Source: Cercis canadensis (Eukaryota; Streptophyta; Magnoliopsida; Fabales; Fabaceae). Taken from it: a stretch of 64,000 nucleotides of DNA. Position 1 is the stretch's first letter. The number at the start of each line of letters is the position of its first letter. The notes beneath the pieces are model-generated. The model was given only the letters and a program-made list of their open reading frames with translations, was not told the origin of the DNA and did not search any database. Below are positions 24,772-34,717 of this stretch, piece after piece. The DNA is taken from assembly GCA_003255065.1 (NCBI GenBank), contig QAOA01000060.1, forward strand, positions 322,601-386,600. The letters run 5' to 3'. The position numbers and the translations under genes were made by a program.

Positions 24772-25125
24772 AAGAAGGAGGAAGACAAGCTTCGGACACA
24801 TCACCTAACAAGCCTTGGGAATTGATGAAACGCTATTGCATTTTTTTTAAGCAAAACGTGGTTCAAAACTGCGTTTTATTTAGGAAACGTGATTTCCTTT
24901 TTCTGCCGTTTTGTCCTTTCTCGAAGCCAGTCAGTTCGTTTTATGGTGTTTCAACGTTTTTAACAATACACGTGGATGCGTTTTTTGGTTAAAATGCAGT
25001 TTCATTCAGCGTTTTATGATAGAAACACATTAACGTTTTTTAGCCAAAAAACTAACCCATTCCGATAAATATTTTCAAAATTAACCCATTACCGTAATTA
25101 CTTTCCTAAACAACATTATTTTAGT

Positions 25126-26447
25126 AAATCTACCTGTTTTGGGTCCTTTGAAGCCAAGTGTCAAAGTTAGAGGCCACAAAATACACCCATAATCATATGT
25201 CCCTCCTCCTTTGGGTCACCTCCACCATGGCTCCAATGGGTTACAGGAGAGGGGCCTCTGGCAATCATCAAATGCCATAACGCCACACTAGATATGCCAA
25301 GATCAATAAAGGACTTCCAACTTAGCAATGCCTATATTTTTGTCAGGTTATTGCCAAAATTAAAGGCCAAATGGGTTTTGTCTTTAGCTCTTTAATTGCT
25401 TCAATGTGATTCATGAATTGATGTGAAGCGTGAGAATTAAGACTTGTGCGAGACAAAATCATTAAGACTTGAACCATTGAAAGCAAAGTCACAATTGCAT
25501 TGCTTTAGTAGTGGGGATTTTAGATAAATTGGAGTGGTCTTAAGTTAAAATCTCTTTGTTCTCATGTATCATTACACTGTCTTTTAACTTTTAAGTATAT
25601 TAAGATTAAAAATAAAAACATTAAGTATAATTTAGTGATAAAAAAATTAGATAATATGCAAAAGATTAAGGGTATAAACATTTACGCTGTCAGACAAATT
25701 AAAAAACAATGAAAAGAGAAGATAGGGCACATGAAGAGTTTCTCATGAGTGTTCACATAAATATTCACATAAGAAAGATTCATGCAAACTCCTCTCTCAC
25801 TCCTTTTTTTTTTTAAAAAAAATTTTTATGCATATGCTCAGATCTGCTAGTTGCATAATCTTCAAATGTGCACACTCGTATGATTGAACAGATAATTATA
25901 TTTAATTTTTATTTAGTACACTAGAGGAACATCAAAACAGCTTGCAGTGGAATGGAGGATCGTGCAAATGAATAAACACCAATTTCAATGGCCAAATTAA
26001 AGTGTTCTCTTAAGACAATATTACTCTATTTAGAAACTCGATGGGCAAAATTCATCCGCAAACCTAATTAGCATACTTGAAAATGACTTTTTCCCATCAC
26101 AATATACGAGTACTATCTCTTTTGGGCTATCCATAATACTAGCACTGAAAGAGGAGGATAATGACTTTGTCCTTTTTGAGCAGGCAACCATTTTCTATAA
26201 TTTACTGGAATACTGAATATCTCAACCAAAAACAAAACAAAACAAAAAAATACTAAATACCTAAAGAAAATGTGTAATTTTCGAATTTTTATGTTGAAAA
26301 TGACACTTTTTCAGTAAATGTTTTATAAATTTTTTAAAAAAGTAGAGATGTTATTCCTCAGAACTTATATTATTTATTTCTAAGTTAAATACCAGGCATG
26401 CGATATTTATTTGTCGCCAACGATGAAAAATAATGGATCAAATCTTT
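25126..26447. other. Intergenic, nothing recognised
   Basis: AT-rich sequence with no coding, RNA or repeat structure that I can support. Confidence 0.5.
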
Positions 26448-27325
26448 TTTCTGTTTGGTATGGAGAATCTCTTATTTTCAACTATACTACTTTCTTGAGA
26501 ATCCTATTCTTAGGAACGATACATTCTTAACAAAATTTTATTCTCATGTTTGATTCAATTAAAATATGCCCAGAAATTTTATCAATTTTTCTAAAAATAC
26601 CCTGTGCTTCTCTTTGCTGCTTTGCCCAAAAAGAAACCCTTCCCTTCGTTTATCTCCAAAACCCGTTGGAACCAAAATCCAAGCACCACCACCTTCTGAA
26701 CTTGAATGGAGAGCTTTAAACAACTAAGAGCCGTTGGAAGGGTAGTTGTGGGGCCTCGCAAGAGAAATCAAGCTAATACCGTGACCACTATCGTCGGAAA
26801 TTCGGTGGAGAACCATGAAAGATTCAAAGCGTTGAAGCAATTCGACGATTCCAAGGCCGGAGTTAAAGGCCTTGTAGACTCAGGCATTGATTCCATCCCT
26901 CCTTTCTTCATTCACCCATCGAAATTCTTAGACGAACTGAAACCTGCTGCCCATGTCCCACCGGAATCCCTACCTGAAATCCCCATCATTGACCTCTCCG
27001 GCGTAGACTCCCCCAAGCGCCGGTCAGTCATTGTGAGCAAAGTTCTGATGCATCCGCCACCATCGGCTTCTTCCAGATCATCAACCACGGTGTCCCACTT
27101 GAGGTCCCAGACCGGATTGGTAGTGTGGCCGAAGGGGGAATGAAGAAGGGTAAAGAATGAAAAAAAAAAAATTCATTCCCAGCAAAGTTATATTCCCACC
27201 TCAAGAGATGGGAAAGTTTAATTCCCACTTTCTGGTATCTTTGATGCCTGAGAATATTTTTTTTTCCTTACACCAAGAAGCTTTTCACTTTACCGGAATG
27301 TTAAAACATTCAAGTACCAAACACT
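26448..27325. mobile_element. Possible non-autonomous element carrying a gene fragment
   Basis: The words gtttggta (about 26453) and taccaaac (about 27317) face each other across a truncated dioxygenase copy. The flanking stretches are full of agaatc, ttcttag, attccc and ggaatg words typical of small hAT or Harbinger MITE ends in plants. A small inverted repeat (gggaatgaa ... ttcattccc) lies at about 27137-27180. Terminal similarity beyond 8 bases is weak and no target duplication was found, so this is tentative. Confidence 0.25.
26706..27172 (+). pseudogene. Truncated, frameshifted 2-oxoglutarate/Fe(II) dioxygenase (ACC-oxidase-homolog type)
   Basis: The frame from 26706 gives about 110 residues typical of the N-terminal domain (DIOX_N) of ACC-oxidase-homolog dioxygenases: ERFKALKQFDDSKAGVKGLV, then a GIDSIPPFFIHP-like segment, then EIPIIDLSGVD. 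At about 27040 one base is missing relative to the family. The conserved continuation DASATIGFFQIINHGVPLEV is then read in the next frame, to a stop near 27160. The annotated frame instead runs into unrelated residues and stops at 27143. The catalytic 2OG-FeII domain (HxD...H) is absent. It is a non-functional 5' fragment with no introns visible, possibly moved by a transposon. Confidence 0.8.
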
Positions 27326-28540
27326 TACACTACATAAGGAGAGTAACTGATAGATATTCCTTCGTGTGTTGGTGAATGTGATGTGATGGTTCAACTAAGG
27401 TACAAAGCCATTAACCATAACACGCGTAGCTTTCAAATGTTGATTGAAAAAATAATAATGTTGTTTGTACACTTTTCTAACACCTCTTTTATATTTTTTT
27501 CTTTTGTTTTAGCCATTATTTAATATAAAAAATTATCCATAAATATTAAAAATTTATATATGAAGAAAGTGTAGGTGAAATACGTATAAAACATGTAATT
27601 TGCGAATATCATTACTCTCGAGAAAATACGTAGAAAGTCACTCTAAACTGTTTTTCTGGGTATAACTCTCTACACACAATTGCTTATTAGCCACATAATA
27701 AAACAAATTTTTTTGGAGTAATGGACATGATAGCTCTAATGAAGCCAACTTGCCTCATTTCTGAGTTTTTTGTTTTTTAGTGGACCCTTCTGGGACATTA
27801 TTCCTCAGTCACTACTTTTATAAAAACCTCAACTTGAAAAATAGATGTAATGTAATGAGTAATGGTGGATCAAAGCAAAATTGTATTGTTCTCTAGATTA
27901 GTATATATGAATAATATGATAAGGATAGGATGAGATGTGTCATTATATAAAATATATAATTTTATCATATCAAGATAAAAGAGAAATTGTTGTTCAGTTT
28001 TAAAAGTTAAAAGAAAAGAATATTTAATGTCAAATAAAATGGTTTTTTAATTTAGTTCATTTTATATTATATAAGATATTTAAAATAATATTTAATATTA
28101 AGTAATTATTCTGTTAAGATATATAATTATTCTTTTATGTTATATGGCATGTATGTAATTATGATATTAAAAATAAATAAAATAATTACATTATACTAAT
28201 ATATATTTTAAATATTTCACCTAAAAAGAGAAAAATCAAATTAAAAAATCATTTTATTTGACACCAAATATTATTTTTCTTAAACTTTTGCAATCTAAGT
28301 TATCTAACGTTCTTTTCTCTAAAATAAAATATGCAAATACGAAACTATGGTACTGTACTATGTAACACGGATTCTGTTCAGATCAGAGGAGCTACTGTGA
28401 ATCTGTGATGCTTCTTTCGAAGCCAGCTTGTCATGGACTGGCAATTTGGCACTCTCCCCTAATCAAGAAGGAGGAAGGCTCTATTCCCCCCAGAAATAAA
28501 GGGTTATGCTCAAAGGCTGTCTTTCTATCACCTTTCACTA
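27326..28540. other. Intergenic, AT-rich, then promoter of the borate exporter gene
   Basis: 27400-28330 is AT-rich with no gene seen. Around 28551-28590 the stretch cccatttatatccc followed by cacacacaaag resembles a TATA region and a start site, so transcription of the borate exporter gene probably starts near 28590-28650. Confidence 0.4.
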
Positions 28541-29069
28541 TCTTTTCTTTTAACCCATTTATATCCCAAATACACACACAAAGTGCCAACAGTTTTCTCT
28601 TTCTCCCTTCCAGTTTCAGTACTTTGACTGAGTATTTTACATTGCATTTGCAGCGACTATCCCCTCTTTCCTAAGATTCATTAACATTTCTTTTGTTTTA
28701 TTGTTAGCTTTGCTGGGCTTCTTTTTCTTGCTTGCTTCCCCTTTCATTTCCCTTCAATTCTTTTTTTTTTTACATGTTTTTACAAAGTTTGCCGTTGAGC
28801 ACTGACTAGATACTTCTATTTCATTTTCTTTTGACTCACATTGCCATCAGCATCAAATCCAAGACCCCATACTCAGCACTTTTCAGGGCTATTTATTCGG
28901 TGCTTTCCTCCTAACCTTTCTCTGCGTCCTCATCGTGAGAAAGGCTCTTTTTGCTGCCAATAATCCCATCCTTTGTCATTTTTGGCATTTTTTGTGTATA
29001 TTCCAAGTGGGTTTTAAGCTTGGTCTGCTACTCGTAACTTGTAAGCCTTTGTGTTTTCGTTGAGACTAG

Positions 29070-29209
29070 ATGAAGTAATGCAATTGCCATTTTGGTTGAA
29101 TTCAAGGGCTTTAATTGCACCATCTTGCTTCTCTATCTGGGTCAGTTTGTATCATCTGGTAATCAAAATGATGCCTTATTGCTTGCTTGTTTCACCAGTA
29201 GTAATTTAG
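29070..29209 (+). promoter_or_regulatory. Minimal uORF and overlapping uORF in borate-exporter leader
   Basis: ATGAAGTAATG at 29070-29080 encodes a two-codon uORF (Met-Lys-stop, stop at 29076-29078). The last A of its stop is also the first base of the next AUG. That second uORF (29078-29209) has 43 codons, begins MQLPFWLNSRAL and ends 111 bases before the main AUG at 29321. BOR1 of Arabidopsis is known to have leader uORFs that repress translation under high boron. Whether this stretch is exonic here is inferred. Confidence 0.5.
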
Positions 29210-29320
29210 ATATTATTTCTCCATTCTTCTATTACTCATATCAACTTTCTAGGGGCTATTTCTAAAACTTTATATAATTGTTAAAGCAATACAGAGAATT
29301 TAACTTTTTGTTAAGAAAAT

Positions 29321-32300
29321 ATGGAAGAGACATTTGTTCCATTTCGTGGCATTAAAAATGACCTTCAAGGGAGATTGATGTGTTACAAGCAGGACTGGAC
29401 TGGTGGTCTCAGGGCAGGCTTCAGGTACATCTTCTTTACTTATTCTATCTTAGGAAGTGGATTTTGATATGTAATGAAGATAGAAAGCTTCTATTTGTAT
29501 TTGATTTTATTTAAGATTGGCGAATTTTTAATGCAAGATGAGCATGCTAACTTGGCACTTGAATTGCTATTTCTTAGGATATTAGCACCCACCACATATA
29601 TATTTTTCGCATCAGCAATTCCAGTTATTTCTTTTGGAGAACAACTGGAAAGAGATACAGGTTTGTTATTGACTCCAATTTGAGTGATAGATGGAAGCTT
29701 CTTAATGATAAGATAGCTGATTTGATAAATGCAGATATATTGATATAATGCATCTCAAATTTGATGAACTGCGTTCCAATAATTTCCAGATGGAGTCCTC
29801 ACAGCAGTTCAAACATTAGCTTCTACTGCTTTGTGCGGAATTATACACTCTATTATAGGAGGTCAGCCTTTGTTGATTCTTGGTGTAGCAGAACCGACTG
29901 TAATTATGTATACCTTCATGTTCAATTTTGCTAAAAGTAGACCAGATTTGGGTTCAAAGCTCTTTCTAGCATGGACTGGATGGTATTGTCTTTGACATAG
30001 TCATTTAAGTTACTCTTTATGACAAGTTACTATCGTATTAGTGCATCTTATGATTCTAAATGCGTGGGCAGGGTATGCATATGGACCGCCATCTTGCTAT
30101 TCCTATTTGCTATCTTAGGAGCTTGCTCCATCATCAACAGGTTCACTCGTCTAGCAGGGGAATTGTTTGGCCTTCTTATTGCAATGCTCTTCATGCAAGA
30201 GGCTATAAAAGTAGGAGGCATCTTTCTGTTTTTGCTGTATAGTAATTATCTTGACTAAGCAAATATTTAAGTGCAAAATGATTTGTGTCTCTTGTATGAA
30301 GTATGAAATAATGGAAATGTGGTGAAATAAGATGTAGTATTGGATGGCATTTGGTAAAATTAATAAATGTCTTTTCAACCTGGGTTAAATGTACAGGGAC
30401 TCATTCATGAGTTTTGTATTCCTGAGAGAGCAAATCCAACATTAACTGAGTTTCAATCTTCATGGAGATTTGGAAATGGGATGTTTGCCTTGGTTCTTTC
30501 CTTTGGTCTTCTGCTTACAGCATTGAAAAGCCGGAAAGCAAGGTCTTGGCAATATGGATCAGGTAAGTTTTATTTTTCTTAGAGGTTACAAATCACACTT
30601 ATGCATATGCATAATCAACAGGGAAGAAAGTATATAATTTTCTTTCCCTTACAGTCAATTTCTGAGATATTGATAGGAATTGTGGTAATACTTTAGTTCT
30701 TCCCTTGGGATATATATATTCTTTATGAAAAGAGATAATTAACAGAACACTAGCCTGAAAAACAAGGACAACCAAGTAGGCATGATGCTGTTAAGGCGTC
30801 ATGTATTAATGAATTTTAAATTAAAGACTCTGCCTGAGTATTTGGAAAATTTTCTTTTAAGATAAAAAATTTCGCAAGATATGGGAGTTCTCTCTATCAT
30901 GACAATTTTATTGCTGCTCTTGATACTGATTTTCTAAGTTGGCTTCCCTTTAATCCATGAAGAACACATAGTTAAAGGGTTTAAGCCGGAAATACTGCCA
31001 CACTCATTGAGGAAAGAGGATTATATGGAGGTTAAATCTGATCATTGCTGACCAAGAATTTGGCCATTTGCCCATGTTTCAGTAGTATTTAGATCTATTT
31101 TTACCTTCATACAGGATCACTACGGAGCTTAATAGCAGATTATGGTGTCCCGTTGATGGTTCTGTTATGGACTGGCGTTTCTTATATACCAGCTGGAAGT
31201 ATTCCAAAAGGAATCCCAAGGCGCCTCTTCAGTCCAAACCCTTGGTCACCTGGTGCATATGAGAACTGGACTGTCATAAAGGCATGGCTAGTTAAAGACT
31301 CTAAATTATTGTACTTTTGGGATATATGATAGTTAAATTTCTCTTTTAATCTTCAATTATTCAAATTCTTCATAGCAATTTCTCATGCAAAAAACTGAAA
31401 ACACTTGCAGGACATGCTGAATGTGCCGGTTCTCTATATTATTGGAGCTTTTATTCCAGCAACAATGATTGCCGTGCTCTATTATTTTGACCACAGTGTA
31501 GCATCTCAGCTTGCTCAGCAGAAAGAATTCAATTTAAGAAAGCCATCTTCTTTCCATTATGATTTACTACTACTAGGATTCATGGTACAATAACTTCCCT
31601 AGTTTCATGTGTCTCCCTCCTTTATGTAAAATGCCTTTGGTTTGTTTTTTGCTTAATGCTTTGCGCTGCCCTTCCATTGTGAAACAAAGTATGACTTCTT
31701 AATCTTCCTTTGAACTTAAAGTGATCCTCATTTAATACATAGACGGTGGTGAATGCATGACAGGTCATAATATGTGGTCTCCTTGGTATTCCCCCAGCAA
31801 ATGGTGTCATTCCACAATCTCCAATGCATACCAAAAGTTTGGCTACATTGAAGCACCAGGTAAGCAAATTCATCACAAATACAAGCTTCCTGTTTCCTTT
31901 TTATATAGAGCTTGAGAGTCATAATTGTTACTTAAGCAGGAGCTTAAAATCTCCAGATTATGATGTAAAATTTCATTAACACAAACATCGGTAGGCCTAG
32001 AGTCTATAAAGCAGTGGTGGGGGAAAGAGTAAATACTAATGGCATGTGTACTGCACTTAATGGTCCTCAAATGTTATTTCATCGTCAATTTTTGGTGATT
32101 TACAGTTGCTTAGAAACCGGCTTGTTGCAATAGCTCGAAATTTAATGAGAAAGCAAGCAAGCTTGGGACAAGTATGCGGAAGCATGCAAGAGGCTTACCA
32201 GCAGATGCAAACTCCATTAATTCACCAAGAACCTTCTTCTCAGGTATGTGGGATTGTGAACTTCTTATCACACTTCCTTTTAGCTATTATATAAGAGCAT

Positions 32301-33637
32301 GTCATTCTTGTTGATAATGCTTTTTGCAACATGATTACTCTTCAATACTGGATAAATCAACAATTGATAACGATTTCTGGCACATGATTCCAAACTTCCT
32401 TCTTTGTGTTTTAATAAGGCCTAATCTAGGATATATATACAGAAGTCCACCATGAAATCATGATTTAAACAAACTAAACATTTATAAAATCCTCCCTAGC
32501 ATTTTGATCCGGAAGAACAGTACAAAAATCATCAAACCTTGCCTAATTTTGTTCTGACAGGGATTAAAAGAGTTGAAAGAGTCAACTATTCAGTTGGCAT
32601 CAAGCGTGGGGAATATAAATGCTCCAGTGGATGAGACAATATTTGACGTTGAGAAGGAAATTGATGATTTATTGCCTGTTGAGGTTAAAGAACAACGAGT
32701 GAGCAACTTGCTGCAATCTCTGATGGTAGGAGCATGTGTTGCAGCAATGCCTTTCCTGAAAAAGATTCCAACATCTGTACTGTGGGGCTATTTTGCTTTC
32801 ATGGCCATTGAAAGCTTACCAGGCAACCAGTTCTGGGAACGGATTTTATTACTTTTCACAGCTCCAAGCAGAAGATACAAGTATTGTCTAACTCTTAAAC
32901 ACCATTTCCAGTTATTCTCTCCCTCTTTAATAAAGAAATTATTGAGTTGCATTCACTTGCTTCTTCTTCTTTGTTTCATAAAGGGTACTGGAGGACTGCC
33001 ATGCAACTTATGTGGAGACGGTACCCTTCAAGACAATTGCAGTATTCACACTCTTTCAGACCACTTACTTGCTTGTTTGTTTTGGGATCACATGGGTTCC
33101 CATTGCCGGGGTTCTTTTCCCACTGATGATCATGCTTCTGGTTCCTGTAAGACAATACATTCTGCCCAAGTTTTTCAAAGGGGCACACCTTCAGGATTTA
33201 GATGCAGCAGAGTATGAAGAAGCAACTGCTTTACCGTTCGACCTTGCTACAGTAAGTCATTAATGTCAATTGTGAAGCTTCAAAACATATATGTAATCAA
33301 CAGCAAAATTTACATTCTTGAATGATTTCAATCCGTGACTTATTTTGGATGATGGCATAACCGTATTGAAATCAATCGATGACTTATTTTGGCTCGTATC
33401 TTTCTTGTGTGCATGCAGGAGGGGGACTTGGGTAGGACAGCTTCCTTTGCAGATGATGGAGAGATTCTAGATGGAATGATTACTAGAAGCCGAGGTGAGA
33501 TTAGACGTATTTGCAGTCCCAAGGTGACAAGTTCCACTTCAACGCCATCCAAAGACTTCATAAGTCTTCAAAGCCCAAGGTTGCAAGATAAAGTGTTCAG
33601 CCAGCCCTCGTGTAAGCCAACTGCGAGGGGATCATAG
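29321..33637 (+). CDS. BOR1: Borate efflux transporter, BOR1 type (SLC4-like)
   Basis: Spliced CDS of 12 exons: 29321-29424, 29578-29660, 29790-29982, 30072-30210, 30397-30562, 31115-31281, 31411-31584, 31764-31859, 32106-32243, 32561-32880, 32984-33251 and 33419-33637. All are in phase; the frame as given encodes 688 aa. The protein starts METFVPF-like ([19 protein letters not shown]) and follows the bicarbonate-transporter-like BOR fold. Landmarks are [22 protein letters not shown], the hydrophobic segments of exons 3-8, [26 protein letters not shown], the acidic [19 protein letters not shown] and [17 protein letters not shown]. Such plasma-membrane exporters load boron into xylem. Intron 6 has a GC donor. 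The regulatory Lys equivalent to BOR1 Lys590 is present (Lys592). Two of three sorting tyrosines are replaced (His373, Cys398; Tyr405 kept). The C-terminus is probably frameshifted: one C too many at 33605-33607 puts the conserved tail, ending at 33716, out of frame. Confidence 0.93.
31282..31410 (+). other. GC-AG intron in borate exporter gene
   Basis: The exon ends NWTVIK at 31281 and is followed by GCATGG instead of GT. The acceptor TTGCAG at 31410 leads straight into [14 protein letters not shown]. No GT donor nearby keeps both the phase and the conserved join. GC-AG introns are about one percent of plant introns and can be sites of alternative splicing. Confidence 0.75.
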
Positions 33638-34310
33638 CCCTCGTTTTGTTGGAAGGGAACCATTTAGTCCAAGACATGGAGAAGCCAAGCCATCCAATTT
33701 GGGGAAAAGTGGTTGAAATTTGGTATTGATTCATGAGTTGGTATATAAGACACTACAATTACAAGGACTGGGGAGATGGCACAGATTAATACTGAAAATA
33801 TTGGATGCCTTAAGTGGCGTGTCCATTACTCCTTCACAAAAACAATTGATGCGAAATATCATGTCTTAATATAAATTAGAAGCTGAAGAAAAATATGTAA
33901 CATAGTTTTTCTTGTTTTATAATAGTAAGAATTGTTGATGTTTGGGATCTTGTTTCTGAATGCAATTGTAGAGGCATTATGAGTTATCTCCCTACCATGT
34001 TAGTACCACCTCAGTAAACTCCATTTTTGCGAATGGCTGTTTCGATAGAGATAACACTTCCGTGGAACTCATTACTCGTATAACTGTTGGTGCCTTGGCT
34101 GACCACTTGAGATTAGCAGTCTCAGACTTTTGGATTAAAACAGTCACAAAAGTTTCCAAGACAAGCAACTCTTCAGCCGATGATGTTGATAGCGATATGT
34201 TTGGTATAACATGACACCACCCAACATAAAAGAAACAGAGAACTTCTGCTAAATTTGATAAATTCGGTATTCTTCATGAGAGAATCTAATACACAACCTG
34301 CACCATGAGA
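33638..34310 (+). other. 3' end of borate exporter gene and flank
   Basis: 33638-33716 holds the out-of-frame conserved C-terminal coding sequence ([20 protein letters not shown] in the shifted frame). The rest is probable 3' UTR and flank up to the copia element. I see nothing else here. Confidence 0.5.
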
Positions 34311-34315
34311 AGCAG

Positions 34316-34611
34316 TGTTGAAAACGTGCCTTAGGAATCTGTCAAAGTTTGTTTACTAGCTGTTACTGTTAGTGGGTTGTTAGTTCCTATTTTTCTGCTA
34401 AGCTATTATTTTACTTAAGTAGTGGACTATGTTGTTAGTTGTGCTGACTAGAATTTTGGGGGATGATCCTTTATTCTAGCATCTTTCATGTGTATTTAAG
34501 TCTTAAGTTATCTTCAATAAAATTATTCTTAGCAGCTCATATTCCTTCTTGTTGTTTTCTGCTTTCTGCCTATTATATTTTTTGCTGTGCATTTCTGTTT
34601 AAAAAATAACA
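34316..34611 (+). repeat. 5' LTR of copia element
   Basis: Begins TGTTGAAAACGTGCC and ends AAAATAACA just before the primer-binding site. It is 296 bp and matches the 3' LTR apart from a 23-bp extra stretch (around 34565-34587) and scattered substitutions. Candidate promoter-like words include tgtatttaag near 34492. Confidence 0.9.
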
Positions 34612-34613
34612 AT

Positions 34614-34625
34614 TGGTATCAGAGC
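34614..34625 (+). other. Primer-binding site (initiator Met tRNA)
   Basis: TGGTATCAGAGC lies two bases after the 5' LTR. It is complementary to the 3' end of plant initiator methionine tRNA, the standard copia primer. Confidence 0.85.
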
Positions 34626-34717
34626 TTTCTTCTTGAGGGACCCTGTGAGTGTCTTAGTGAGTTTTTGAGAGCACCTATACACTGACCTTACCTTTACAGA
34701 AATCAAACCTTCAAGCC

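Larger units (their letters stand above)
19985..25125. mobile_element. 5 kb DNA transposon-like element with long TIRs carrying a MAIN-like gene
   Basis: The sequence from about 19985 to 20100 recurs inverted at about 25020-25125. Shared words include aatgggttagttttttg with ctaaaaaa (left) and its complement (right), flanked by ttgttta, aaagtaatta and tttatcataaaac on corresponding sides. Inside each end is a subterminal zone rich in AACGC and GCGTTTT words (20075-20350 and 24820-25020). The interior holds a decayed plant-mobile-domain gene on the minus strand and no transposase I can recognise. Long, divergent inverted ends plus a captured host-type gene recall Mutator-like elements. I could not find a matching target-site duplication, so the exact ends and class are uncertain. 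Confidence 0.7.

Noticed and set aside
24501..24811. Three overlapping Pro/Ser/Leu-rich minus-strand ORFs
   Set aside because: They are translations of the GA/G microsatellite and its purine-rich flank in three frames. The real coding remnant here is exon 1 of the PMD pseudogene.
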